This document shows, in pieces, positions 55,693-64,000 of a stretch of 64,000 nucleotides of DNA. The DNA is from Pontiella desulfatans (GTDB taxonomy: Bacteria > Verrucomicrobiota > Kiritimatiellia > Kiritimatiellales > Pontiellaceae), in NCBI RefSeq assembly GCF_900890425.1, contig NZ_CAAHFG010000003.1:1216677-1280676 (forward strand), written 5' to 3'. Position numbers and translations under genes: made by a program. Numbering within the stretch: position 1 is the stretch's first letter; the number at the start of each line of letters is the position of its first letter. A model generated the notes under the pieces. It did no database searches and was not told the origin of the DNA. It worked only from the letters and a program-made list of their open reading frames with translations.

Positions 55693-56713
55693 AGGGGTAT
55701 CCCCTTCGCTGGACTAGCCCCCATATGTTGTGGTATCTATCCATGAATGGAGACATATCCCAAGAATCTCGAAGAATTGGAGGTGAATTTTTCAACGGAA
55801 GAGGCTTGTCGGAAATTCTTGTTTGAGCTGCGCTGGCCGGATGGGTTCAGGTGCCCGGTCTGCGGTGGCTCAGATGTTTGGGTGCTGACGAACGGGTTGT
55901 TTAAATGCAGGAATTGCAGCCGGAAGACATCGGTAATCGCCTGTACGGTATTCGAGGGAACTCGCAAACCGCTGGTCACATGGTTCCGTATGATTTGGTG
56001 GGTAGCTGGCCAGAAGAACGGTGCCAGCGCCTTGGGCCTGAAACGCATACTCGGGCTGGGAAGCTACGAAACGGCCTGGACGTGGCTTCATAAGTTGCGG
56101 CGGGCAATGGTAAGACCGGGGCAAGATAGGCTGACGGGAACCGTTCAAGTGGATGAAACCTTCATTGGCGGGGTAAAGCCAGGCAAAAGAGGGCGCGGGG
56201 CGGAAGGCAAGGCATTGGTTCTGATCATTGCGCAGGAGAAGGGAAAGGCTACCGGGCGGATCCGTCTTCGGCGAATAGCGGATGCGTCGTCAGATAGCCT
56301 TGAGGCGGCGATAAAGGAAACCGTCGAGCCGGGGACATTGATTAAAACAGATGGATGGGCGGGCTATAATGGAGTGAAGGGTTTGGGATATGAACACAAA
56401 GTGATTCGTAAGACTGCGGATGTTGGAGACAATTTGCTGCCCTTGTGCCACCGGGAAGCAAGCTTGATCAAACGATGGTTGGGCGGAACGCATCAAGGAG
56501 CTGTCAGCCATGAGCATCTGGGCTACTATCTCGACGAATACACCTTTCGCTTCAACCGTCGTAAGTCTCGATCCCGTGGTTTGCTGTTCTTCCGCCTGTT
56601 GCAGAATGCCGTCGTAGTGGGTCATACAGGATATAATGAAATCGCTCTTTCGGTTAGAGGGAGAAAGCCAAAACACAAGATGTAGTACCGAGTCCAGCGA
56701 AGGGGATACCCCT
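55693..56713 (+). mobile_element. IS1595-family insertion sequence A
   Basis: 1,021 bases with perfect 23-bp terminal inverted repeats (AGGGGTATCCCCTTCGCTGG...). Flanked on the left by ATAAAGATAT and on the right by the palindrome ATTTTAAAAT, after which IS B begins. Confidence 0.9.
55747..56685 (+). CDS. IS1595-family transposase (intact)
   Basis: 312 residues. N-terminal zinc ribbon (CPVCGGSD, CRNCSRKT), HTH (GLKRILGLGSYETAWTWLHKLR) and DDE-type catalytic core: VDETFIGG, KTDGWAGYNG, and HQGAVSHEHLGYYLDEYTFRFNRR. No stop or frameshift is visible, so it could still be active. Confidence 0.92.
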   Translation: METYPKNLEELEVNFSTEEACRKFLFELRWPDGFRCPVCGGSDVWVLTNGLFKCRNCSRKTSVIACTVFEGTRKPLVTWFRMIWWVAGQKNGASALGLKRILGLGSYETAWTWLHKLRRAMVRPGQDRLTGTVQVDETFIGGVKPGKRGRGAEGKALVLIIAQEKGKATGRIRLRRIADASSDSLEAAIKETVEPGTLIKTDGWAGYNGVKGLGYEHKVIRKTADVGDNLLPLCHREASLIKRWLGGTHQGAVSHEHLGYYLDEYTFRFNRRKSRSRGLLFFRLLQNAVVVGHTGYNEIALSVRGRKPKHKM

Positions 56714-56723
56714 ATTTTAAAAT

Positions 56724-57735
56724 AGGGGTATTCACTTCGATGGACTAGACCCACATGTTGTGGTACACACGTTTCATGGAAGCGTATCCAAAGGATCTGG
56801 AAGAATTGGAACTGAACTTTTCAAGTGAAGAAGCATGTCGCGACTATCTTGCATCATTGCGATGGCCGAACGGCTTCCTTTGCCCGGCCTGTGGCCATGG
56901 GGAGTCGTGGCGACTGTCAGACGGCCTTTTCAAGTGCAAGACGTGCAGTCGTTAAACATCTGTAACCTCGGGTACGATCTTTGAGGGCACCCGCAAACCG
57001 CTGGCGTCCTGGTTCAGGGCGATCTGGTGGGTGACAAGCCAGAAGAACGGAGCCAGCGCCTTGGGACTGATGCGCGTTCTCGGCCTCGGAAGCTACAAGA
57101 CCGCATGGACGTGGCTGCACAAGCTCCGCCGGGCGATGGTACGTCCGGGACGGGAAAGACTGGCCGGAACCGTGCAGGTGGATGAAACCTTCATAGGCGG
57201 CACAAGGCCCGGGAAACGGGGGCGCGGAGCCGAAGGCAAGACCCTTGTGCTGATCGTGGCGCAGGAGAACGGTAAGGCCGTCGGTCGCATTCGCCTTGTA
57301 AAAATACCCGATGCCTCATCCAAAAGCCTTGAAGGGGCCATCCGAGAAACGGTTGATCCGGGTACGCAGGTGAAGACGGACGGGTGGAAGGGGTACAATG
57401 GTTTGGGAGCTTTGGGCTACGACCATAAAGTCGTTCGGAAATCCGAGGATGTTGGCGCGAACCTGCTCCCCCTTTGCCATCGAGTCGCCAGTTTGCTTAA
57501 GCGGTGGCTTGGCGGAACACATCAGGGCGCAGTAAGTCACGAGCATTTGGCATACTATCTCGACGAATACACGTTCCGCTTCAACCGGCGCACTTCCCGC
57601 TCGCGGGGAATGCTGCTTTACCGTCTGCTACAAAATGCAGTCGCTATGGAACCCGTTCGGTTCAAGGAAATATCCCTGTCGGTCAGGGGAAGAAACCACA
57701 AGATACAGACTTAGTCCAGCGAAGTGAATACCCCT
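56724..57735 (+). mobile_element. IS1595-family insertion sequence B
   Basis: 1,012 bases; terminal inverted repeats AGGGGTATTCACTTCG-TGG with one mismatch over 25. Same orientation as IS A, 10 bases after it. Right flank ATAAAGATAT equals the left flank of IS A. The ends differ from those of IS A, so it is a related but distinct element. Confidence 0.9.
56776..57714 (+). pseudogene. IS1595-family transposase with an internal stop
   Basis: Co-linear with the intact transposase of IS A along its whole length. TAA at 56953-56955 replaces the Lys codon found in IS A (CSRKTS versus CSR-stop-TS). The frame is otherwise unbroken and all catalytic motifs (VDETFIGG, KTDGWKGYNG, YLDEYTFRFNRR) remain, so a single base change inactivated it. 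Confidence 0.9.
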
Positions 57736-58678
57736 ATAAAGATATTTACGTCTATGAGCATGCGGGCTTCACAATATCGCAGACCTATTCTCCAGATGGA
57801 ATTTGTATAAATTCATTCAAAACTCCCATTAATGACCCTGGTAAGAATCCGCAGCGAGTGCTGGTCACAAGGCCCAAAACGTCCTCCCGCACGAAGACTC
57901 AAATTTCCCAGTCAACTTCGGGGAAGGTTTCAAATCCAACCCTATTTCAACCGCGGATCACAATACCTCAACCAGCGACTAAAAAGGCGGATACAAACAC
58001 GCTTGATTTCGTTCTCCTCATTATATTTGTCGTCGTCATATCCTGGTCCATCGGTTTCATTTTCTCCATCATACGGAAGATTGAAAAAGCGGTTGTTACG
58101 ACAAAGAAGGCCGTTACAACGGTTCAGGGCGTAGGTAAATTTGTTCACGAAAAAACAAAACGCCCCATGTCGGAACCAGCTCCGGCATCAGGAAGGTATA
58201 AGGGTAAGATATCTGCATTGACCAATAATGAAATTCAGTTCCACAAAGCGCTACAAAAGGCAGTGGATAATAGATGTAATATTCTTTTTCAGGTATCGCT
58301 TGGGCAGCTGGTTGATACCTGCCACACAACCTATTCGGAAAAAATATCCGCCCGGAATAGAATCGATCGGAAGGTTATGGATTTCGTTTTATGCGATTCC
58401 GATGATTTATCAACCATAGCAGTGATTGAACTGGATGACAGAACGCATCTCCGTCCTGCTAGAGTTAAACGGGATCAGTTTCTTGAAGAAACACTAAAAG
58501 AAGCGGGGATTCCTCTAATCAGATTCTGGTCAACTTCCGGGTCCATATACGATCCGAAGGTGATCGAATCAGAATTAACCAGTCTACTACCGGGGACAGA
58601 GAGAGCTGATGCTGCAGCAGATCCTGATGAAAAATATTTTCAGGCTTATTCCAAAGCCTCAGGAGAGTAAGAAAAGCG

Positions 58679-58831
58679 ATGAAGAATAATTACGTATTGA
58701 TCGACTATGAGAATGTGTAGCCCAAAAATCTGGAAAATCTAAAGGGCCTTGAATTTTCCGTGATGGTGTTTGTGGGGGATAAGCAGAAGAAGATGCCTCT
58801 TAATCCCTTTTTCATGACACCAGTTATGTGA
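58679..58831 (+). pseudogene. NYN/PIN-like nuclease remnant
   Basis: KNNYVLIDYENV, stop (TAG 58718-58720), then PKNLENLKGLEF and VMVFVGDKQKKMP in the same frame, as at the start of NYN/PIN-like RNase proteins (LIDYENVQP). It then loses similarity and stops. Eight bases after the DUF2726 gene. The remaining bases up to 58967 hold a small inverted repeat CTAAACA-5-TGTTTAG (58924-58942). Confidence 0.65.
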
Positions 58832-58967
58832 ATATCTGCGGTTGTTTTTTATTCTTGCGACGACGCACCGCGAGAATGGGAACGATCTTGACCTGCTCAG
58901 CAGCCGTCGCCTAGTAAATATTACTAAACAAATCATGTTTAGATGAAAATCTTTTTAAGGGTTGGGC

Positions 58968-58996
58968 TTGCTGAGTAGCTATTTAGTTCATAATAT
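58968..58996 (+). promoter_or_regulatory. Sigma70-type promoter giving a leaderless transcript
   Basis: TTGCTG, 17-base spacer, TAATAT. The expected start point, about seven bases on, coincides with the ATG at 59003, and no Shine-Dalgarno is present. Confidence 0.55.
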
Positions 58997-59002
58997 TTCA
59001 AC

Positions 59003-62000
59003 ATGAATGTTCAACCATACTCAGATGAGGCGAAGCAACAGGTTTGGGAAGCGTACGATGCGCTCGATGAGAAACACAAACGGGCTTTCGCGCGGTCAGT
59101 AGCCAAGCATGACCCTGTGCTTTTCAAGTACTGGGCGAGGCATTCGCATCTTCCAGGCGGTTATACTCTCAAAAGGGTTGTCTATCGTGAGCACAGTTAT
59201 GGAAAGAATCTGGATAAAGCCTTGCAGGAGTACGATGAAGGCGAATTGGCCGCTGATGTCGTGGCTACATTCCTCATGAAGGAGGGCCTGGTGGATTCGT
59301 TTCTTTCCGACATCCCGCCAGATCTGGATGATCAACAGTATGCCCAATATATTGACGACCGTGCCAAGGAATCGGATTCCGTGTTTGCTGAACTGGCAAC
59401 GGTCTTCATGAAATGTTACCGCCCTGAATGCGGTAAGCATGAACGTGCAGATGTTGCGGATTCCGACAATGAGATGAAGTATCTTGTCGAGCGTATGGAT
59501 AATCACGCGGATGCGTTGGAAGAGTTGGCATCCTCTCTTCGCCTGGCTAAGATCCTGAATAAAGAGAGTGTTATTGAATTGGTTGACGCGGCGAGCGAAG
59601 ATGTCGAGCGTTTGATAGAATTAATGCGGCAATACAGGGAATCAACGGATATTCCTGAGGTGGAATTCAAATCACCGGATGACGTCCATGAACACGTTGA
59701 GGCCCTTTGTAATGCCCTGAATGAAGGAAAAGAGAGGGATCAGCTTGTTCGGTTTCTCAGTGCCCTTGCCAAATCCCTGCGTGCGCTGAGGGTAAGTCAT
59801 CGGTCTGCGACAGAGCGGACTCGCCTTGAAAATCTCAGAGACGAAGCTGCCGGCGAGGTAGACGAGGCTTCCAAAGCGGTTAATCCGACGTGGGCCTATA
59901 AAGCAGGCCTGCAGGGATCTGAATGGTTGCGATGGGTGTTTCAGATCAGTGATGAAGAATTGGATGAAACAGAACAGGGCCTTCGTGGCGACGGCTATAA
60001 CCGTTTGGCTGAGTTTATTGGCGTCGGTGACGCTAACTGGATTGTCGATAAGCCGGAGGATTCTCCTGAAGAATGTAAGCAGGACGTTCTAGAAACCGAG
60101 GAGGTTTTGGCACCTGAAAATGAGAGTGCTGGAACACCCCCGGATGCTGCGGATTCTGCAGAAGAGCAGCTTCCTGAAGAAGCCCCTGTATCAGAAACAG
60201 CCAGTCCTGAAATTGAACAGAAATTGGATAAAACTGAAAGTTTAGCTTCTCCGCCGAAAAACGAATCCTCGGATCATCATAAGCCAGATCCAGATCCAGA
60301 TCCAGAGCCAGAGCCAGACAAATCTCCAACTAAGCAGAAAGTGGTTTGGCCGATTGGTTCTGCACAAGACGTGGCTGTTAGACTCGCTGCTGATCTGGGT
60401 GAAAAGAAGCATTTGAAAAAGGTCATTCCGGAATTGGTCTGGAAATTGGTGGCCGAAGGCCATATCGATATTGCATGCCACGTTACTCGTATGGCGGAGA
60501 CTGCTCTAGGTGCCGATGAAATTGACATACATAGTTGGGCATGGGAGTTATTATCCCTTGCTCCATATGTCGAGTATCAGCGCTACGAAATTCAGGACCG
60601 GATGCAGGAACTGGTTTTGGAAGCTGATGTTGGAGAGCGGCTGTTTGATAATACGGCTCATTGGTATCGTCTTTCTCTGCGCCTGTTGCTGGTCGCCTGC
60701 GGCTTAAGGCCTGCGATCATGGCTCCAGGAGCCGGAACATCAGAAATTTTGGCCCAGCTCCATTTTGGTGAATACCAAGGGCTTCACCAGCTCAATGAAT
60801 CCGTTACGAAATTCTCTCGCCTGAACATCATGCCGGAACCGCGTCTGATCAATAACGTTCTGACTGAGGAAGAGTGGAAGGAAGCTTTCGCAGAAGTAGA
60901 ACGGGAAATCCAGCATTGGCGCTTGGCCGCTTCTACATTTAAGACAAATTTCCAGCCAGCCAATCAGATGTGGAAAGAATGGCTGAAGCCAGAGGGCGTT
61001 TTCGGTGAGATGCTAGCTTGGTTTGAGCAGAATGATAAAGCTGCGTTGAAAAAGTTGGAACAGCTATGCTCAACAACAAACATTGATGAACTGATTTCAT
61101 CTACAAGGAATAAACATTCGCAAACCGTAGTAGGGGTGGCAAAGCGGCAGTTGGCTAGGCATGCAGAAGAAGCGCTATCCCTCGCCAATAGGTGGGTAGA
61201 GCTTAAGAGGGAACGGTTTGAGCAGGAAAGCTGCTATGGGCGTGATCACTTTAGGAAGATCAGAGATTTGCTGTCTGAGAAAAAGGCTCTTGTTGAAAAG
61301 GAACTCGGGGAGATCAAAGCCCAGAATGGCGATGCGGCATCCCCGAATAGAATAGCGGCAGATTTGGTTCAGTGTGTAATTGAGAGAACCCAGTCCTGTA
61401 TGAACGGCCGTTACAAACGGGCAATGATTCCATCTGATCATACAGATATTCTGGATCAGTGCCTCTTGCGTTTTCCCAATTATTCGGCGGGGCAGGATGA
61501 GGTATATTTTTATTCCTTGAAGCTGGATGAGTTGGATTCGATCACAGGTCTCGGTGTCTTGCAGGAAATGGTGAAGGTCCTTGCGGAGGGTTTGCCTGCT
61601 TATCACGAAGTATTCGATATTCACTGTGAAAAGGGTAACCTGAACGCGGCAGAGCTCATACTGGACATACTTGAAGGAAATGCTGATGAGCCGGAGTTAA
61701 TCGAACAACTGCAATCCCGCTTGCAAGCAGCGCATGTTGGTTGGGAGGGCCGCTACGGTACCGAACTAGCTAAGGTGGAGGGGCGCCTTGGCGATGCCAT
61801 GGCCAAAACACTTCTTTCCTCTACCGAATTTAAAGACTGGTCCGATAAATTACAGTTAAGACAAAAGCAGTTGAAAGATGGAACCCTCCGTAGCGAAGGG
61901 CTCTACTTCCAATATATGAACGAATTCCATGAGATAGATTCGTGCATCGAACAAGGCCGAGAGCAGGGACAGAATGAAATTCATAAACGCCTTGAAAAAC

Positions 62001-62827
62001 TGAGCGATATTTCCCCGGCTAATCGGGATCGCATTCTTTCTGTTCTGGATCAGGGCGATGTATATCTTGCAAATGATTATATCGACCGATTGGAAGCTGA
62101 AGGTGCATTGATTGAGGCGCAGGGCATTACCGAAGATGATTACAGTAGCACTCCCGCCGTCTTACACACACTGGAAAAACTCGCAAAGTTTGAGCGGCGG
62201 GATTCCTCCCTGTGCGTTAAGGCCGTAAGAAGCGGTCAGACCTTCCATTCCATCGATTTCTCAGCCATGGATGAAGGATTAAGGGCGGAATATGCTGACA
62301 TACTTCAGTTCTGGTTTGATTTCCGAATTCCAACCAGAAAACGTGGTGATGAAAAATCGCCGGAAACATTACTGCGCGGATTGGGATTTGGTGAGTGCCG
62401 AGTTGTACGCAATGCCTCAGTTGCCCCCTGGATCTGTGTCGAAACATCAGAGGACGTGAGTTGCCCAGTCCCTCAATTGGGTTCCGAGGCAAATGGGCGA
62501 TACTATGTGCAGTTCAGCCCGAAGAAGACGCCGGAAAACCTAATCAGTTCACTGAATTTTGATGCCGCTCATTCCGATGCATGCATTGTTTTTTATCTCG
62601 GCCAATATCCGGAACGGGATCGACGCAAACTTTCGCATGTATGTCGTGAGCATAAGAAAACCGTCATCGTTGTCGATGATCTGCTCATGATTGCCATGGC
62701 TACAGGGCTGGAAAACAAGCTCGACACCTTTTTCAAGGCCACGCTTCCCTTTACCTACTTGATGCCATATCCAGCATCCAGCTCCTCTCCGCTCTCTGCC
62801 TCTTCGTGGCAATCATCATTCCTGTAG
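59003..62827 (+). CDS. 1274-residue protein of unknown function, probably 3'-truncated
   Basis: Not recognised with certainty. Residues 1 to about 320 are alpha-helical; 350-440 is an acidic, Pro-rich linker (DPDPDPEPEPDKSP); 445-1080 is again helical with coiled-coil stretches (VELKRERFEQESCYG, LSEKKALVEKELGEIKAQ); 1110-1256 is alpha/beta (ACIVFYLGQYPE, KKTVIVVDDLLMIAMATG, ATLPFTYLMPY). After residue 1256 it changes abruptly to a Ser-rich tail (PASSSSPLSASSWQSS) that is an out-of-frame reading of different DNA. In large NTPase proteins that I recall, an LPFT-x-L-x-PY segment leads into the ATPase domain, which would be missing here. GC is clearly lower than in flanking genes, suggesting separate acquisition. 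Confidence 0.6.
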   Translation: MNVQPYSDEAKQQVWEAYDALDEKHKRAFARSVAKHDPVLFKYWARHSHLPGGYTLKRVVYREHSYGKNLDKALQEYDEGELAADVVATFLMKEGLVDSFLSDIPPDLDDQQYAQYIDDRAKESDSVFAELATVFMKCYRPECGKHERADVADSDNEMKYLVERMDNHADALEELASSLRLAKILNKESVIELVDAASEDVERLIELMRQYRESTDIPEVEFKSPDDVHEHVEALCNALNEGKERDQLVRFLSALAKSLRALRVSHRSATERTRLENLRDEAAGEVDEASKAVNPTWAYKAGLQGSEWLRWVFQISDEELDETEQGLRGDGYNRLAEFIGVGDANWIVDKPEDSPEECKQDVLETEEVLAPENESAGTPPDAADSAEEQLPEEAPVSETASPEIEQKLDKTESLASPPKNESSDHHKPDPDPDPEPEPDKSPTKQKVVWPIGSAQDVAVRLAADLGEKKHLKKVIPELVWKLVAEGHIDIACHVTRMAETALGADEIDIHSWAWELLSLAPYVEYQRYEIQDRMQELVLEADVGERLFDNTAHWYRLSLRLLLVACGLRPAIMAPGAGTSEILAQLHFGEYQGLHQLNESVTKFSRLNIMPEPRLINNVLTEEEWKEAFAEVEREIQHWRLAASTFKTNFQPANQMWKEWLKPEGVFGEMLAWFEQNDKAALKKLEQLCSTTNIDELISSTRNKHSQTVVGVAKRQLARHAEEALSLANRWVELKRERFEQESCYGRDHFRKIRDLLSEKKALVEKELGEIKAQNGDAASPNRIAADLVQCVIERTQSCMNGRYKRAMIPSDHTDILDQCLLRFPNYSAGQDEVYFYSLKLDELDSITGLGVLQEMVKVLAEGLPAYHEVFDIHCEKGNLNAAELILDILEGNADEPELIEQLQSRLQAAHVGWEGRYGTELAKVEGRLGDAMAKTLLSSTEFKDWSDKLQLRQKQLKDGTLRSEGLYFQYMNEFHEIDSCIEQGREQGQNEIHKRLEKLSDISPANRDRILSVLDQGDVYLANDYIDRLEAEGALIEAQGITEDDYSSTPAVLHTLEKLAKFERRDSSLCVKAVRSGQTFHSIDFSAMDEGLRAEYADILQFWFDFRIPTRKRGDEKSPETLLRGLGFGECRVVRNASVAPWICVETSEDVSCPVPQLGSEANGRYYVQFSPKKTPENLISSLNFDAAHSDACIVFYLGQYPERDRRKLSHVCREHKKTVIVVDDLLMIAMATGLENKLDTFFKATLPFTYLMPYPASSSSPLSASSWQSSFL

Positions 62828-63120
62828 TGGCCCCGGCCTCAACAACCGCGCCCCAAACACCCGTCGAGCAAGGCATCACGCCACCGCCGTTCCCAACATC
62901 CATCGTGGAAACCAACGAAGCCGACGGCCTAATCCTGGCCTCACCAACACCCGTGGTCTACGTCACCAACACCGTCTACATCATCCCATCCAACACCGTC
63001 ATCCGCATCCAGGTGCGCGACCGCCTCGACTCCGGCGACTGGTTTGAGCCCGTCGTATTCAAATCCCGCACCCCGTACAAGTTCTTCCGCGTCCTCTTCG
63101 AAACCGAGGCCACCGAATGA
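62806..63120 (+). CDS. Small membrane/exported protein, 5' end lost or replaced
   Basis: 104 residues from GTG 62806; the hydrophobic segment extends upstream in the same frame (SSIQLLSALCLFVAIIIPVV) into the 3' end of the previous gene, so the true start is uncertain. The rest is Pro/Thr-rich, then a compact domain ending KFFRVLFETE. High GC, unlike the gene before it. Function unknown. Confidence 0.5.
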   Translation: MAIIIPVVAPASTTAPQTPVEQGITPPPFPTSIVETNEADGLILASPTPVVYVTNTVYIIPSNTVIRIQVRDRLDSGDWFEPVVFKSRTPYKFFRVLFETEATE

Positions 63121-63238
63121 GCCAGCTGCTACCATGTGGCGCGGGCTTTCCAGCCTGCGCAAACGTACCGCAGGCGTCCCGCCTGCCTTGTTCCGGTGCC
63201 GCGTCCATCTCCCCCGATTGTTAAAAGCCTAAAACCTA

Positions 63239-63619
63239 ATGACTATCTCTATCTCAGATCTTCACTTGATTAAGCAGGCAACCCTCACCGCCATTCTCCG
63301 CGACGAACAGCTCGGCGAAGAGCGCGCCCGGAAACAAAACAACCGGACACTAAAGAACCGTCTCCGCAGCTACATCCAACACCACCGCATTCCCGATCCG
63401 CCAACCGTACCGTCGCAAGACCACGTTGGCGCGGAACGCGACTCACGTCGGCTGGCATCCAGCCTGCCTTCTGGAGGGGCGGGGTGTGCCGAGGGCTCGC
63501 TTCGCGTCACCCCGACCGCACCACCTGTGGACGATGCTTCCAGCTTCGTTTCATCCGCAGCGGGTAGGGCGGGCTGTCCCAGCGCGCCGCCTCTTCCGGC
63601 GCAGCCCGCGTTTGCATAG
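63239..63619 (+). CDS. Hypothetical protein whose C-terminus is dispersed repeat
   Basis: 126 residues. Residues 1-55 look like a real helical protein (LIKQATLTAILRDEQLGEER, KNRLRSYIQHH). From about residue 97 it is encoded by the dispersed repeat (DDASSFVSSAAGRAG), so the original C-terminus was probably overwritten. No ribosome site seen. Confidence 0.4.
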   Translation: MTISISDLHLIKQATLTAILRDEQLGEERARKQNNRTLKNRLRSYIQHHRIPDPPTVPSQDHVGAERDSRRLASSLPSGGAGCAEGSLRVTPTAPPVDDASSFVSSAAGRAGCPSAPPLPAQPAFA

Positions 63620-63630
63620 CATCACGCGGT
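63526..63630. repeat. Dispersed repeat, long copy 2
   Basis: Nearly identical to 37055-37160 over about 105 bases, same orientation, with small differences only. It lies inside the integrated element, while the other long copy is in chromosomal DNA 26 kb away. Confidence 0.85.
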
Positions 63631-63660
63631 TTAGTCCGTTAATCCTGCAGAGAATCTTTC

Positions 63661-63918
63661 ATGAAACCTCCCCCTGACACCCGACACCCGACACCTGACA
63701 CCTGCGGCAGCTCACTCCCCGACGGCTGCCAACAACGCTTTGACCGCATAGACGAAAAGCTGGAGGAAATCCACACCCACGCCGTCAAAACCAATGGCCG
63801 AGTCACCAAGCTCGAACGTACCACCCTCGTCCTCGTGACATCCCTGGTAGTCATGTTGGCAACGAACCCCGACGGCTTTATCTCCGCCCTAAAGCTCGTA
63901 ACCACCTGGTTTCGGTAG
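63661..63918 (+). CDS. Small coiled-coil/membrane protein, XhlA/holin-like
   Basis: 85 residues. Pro/Thr start, then a coiled coil (QQRFDRIDEKLEEIHTHAVK, GRVTKLERT) directly followed by one membrane helix (LVLVTSLVVMLATNP). This order is seen in phage XhlA-like and other small accessory membrane proteins. Its presence supports a phage-derived part of the element. Confidence 0.5.
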   Translation: MKPPPDTRHPTPDTCGSSLPDGCQQRFDRIDEKLEEIHTHAVKTNGRVTKLERTTLVLVTSLVVMLATNPDGFISALKLVTTWFR

Positions 63919-64000
63919 TCAGTATCCGATCCGTCCAATCCGTCTTATGCGTCCCACCCGCCTCCGATTTACATGCGGACTCCCATTGCACTTGATCCCC

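Larger units (their letters stand above)
55511..58670 (+). pseudogene. DUF2726 nuclease-fold gene interrupted by two IS elements
   Basis: The 5' part (55511-55692) encodes a signal/anchor (KCLLGLFLLVGFFNVHSAYG) and TLRESQEKYGPPTGVLHSDNKD. The 3' part (57736-58670) continues in frame with DIYVYEHAGFTI, a second membrane helix (DFVLLIIFVVVISWSIGFIF), and a DUF2726 domain (RKVMDFVLCDSDD, VIELDDRTHL, PLIRFWS), which has a restriction-endonuclease-like fold. Removing 55693-57745 restores one continuous frame reading DNKDIYVYEHAG. Confidence 0.8.
48869..64000. mobile_element. Integrated genomic island at tRNA-Met (right end outside window)
   Basis: The left boundary is the truncated tRNA-Met. Contents: tyrosine integrase, sigma-like HTH protein, large serine recombinase, two ParB-like proteins, tandem IS elements, a decayed nuclease/NTPase patch and phage-like small genes. 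The GC content changes several times inside it. An intact tRNA-Met is expected at the far end. Confidence 0.75.

Noticed and set aside
60284..60330. CCAGAT/CCAGAG tandem units as a CRISPR or microsatellite locus
   Set aside because: They encode the in-frame Asp/Glu-Pro linker (DPDPDPEPEPD) of the large protein; no spacers.

Overview
The window reads as the chromosome of an anaerobic Gram-negative bacterium of the PVC type, most plausibly a marine Kiritimatiellota (Pontiella-like) organism. This is inferred from the gene mix, not from a marker gene. The supporting signs are pyruvate:ferredoxin oxidoreductase, a secreted Cys-type sulfatase next to Entner-Doudoroff/uronate genes, an LL-diaminopimelate aminotransferase-like enzyme, the LPS Kdo transferase WaaA, and ThuA and PVC-style secreted proteins. 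GC is fairly high over most of the window and drops visibly in parts of the right-hand accessory region.

Bases 1-36,980 are mainly ordinary chromosome. In order they hold: the 3' part of a PFOR gene; a membrane-anchored vWA-like protein; a XylR-type AraC regulator followed by KDG kinase and KDPG aldolase (uronate/KDG breakdown); YceH on the other strand; a giant lipoprotein joining Sel1 repeats to an alpha-2-macroglobulin with an intact thioester motif; a sulfatase; a translationally coupled DRTGG / CBS-HATPase / DRTGG / PHP signalling cassette; ThuA; small secreted proteins; DapL; WaaA; a site-2 protease; an ArsR-methyltransferase fusion (SahR-like) directly upstream of ahcY with a large palindrome over its start codon; a cation antiporter with a DUF2442/DUF4160 pair; ClpB behind a sigma54-like promoter; an HU protein; HisRS and AspRS.

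Bases 37,372-48,447 are a carbohydrate and signalling block: a PtsI-like EI protein, a GH57-like protein, a GT4-(alpha/alpha)6 fusion coupled to a GH130 mannoside phosphorylase/hydrolase, a tiny lysine-rich protein, and an oppositely oriented two-component system and B12-binding radical SAM enzyme. A chimeric pseudogene at 40,554-40,903 (MGDG-synthase head joined to a response-regulator tail) marks a past deletion or recombination.

From 48,869 to the end of the window lies an integrated element. It starts with the 3' half of a tRNA-Met(CAT) gene and its terminator (attachment site), followed by a tyrosine recombinase. Then come a sigma-region-4-like protein, a large serine recombinase coupled to a ParB-like protein, and a second ParB/RepB-like protein. 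Next is a decayed patch that resembles a defence island: a DUF2726 gene split by two tandem IS1595-type insertion sequences, a broken NYN/PIN-like gene, and a 1274-residue unknown gene that seems leaderless and loses its expected 3' end at a sharp junction. Small phage-like genes end the window. The right end of the element is not in the window.

Intergenic DNA is rich in structure: a 20-bp perfect palindrome, a 52-nt near-perfect palindrome, a 187-bp element of three hairpins inside long terminal inverted repeats, and a dispersed repeat with two long and two short copies.
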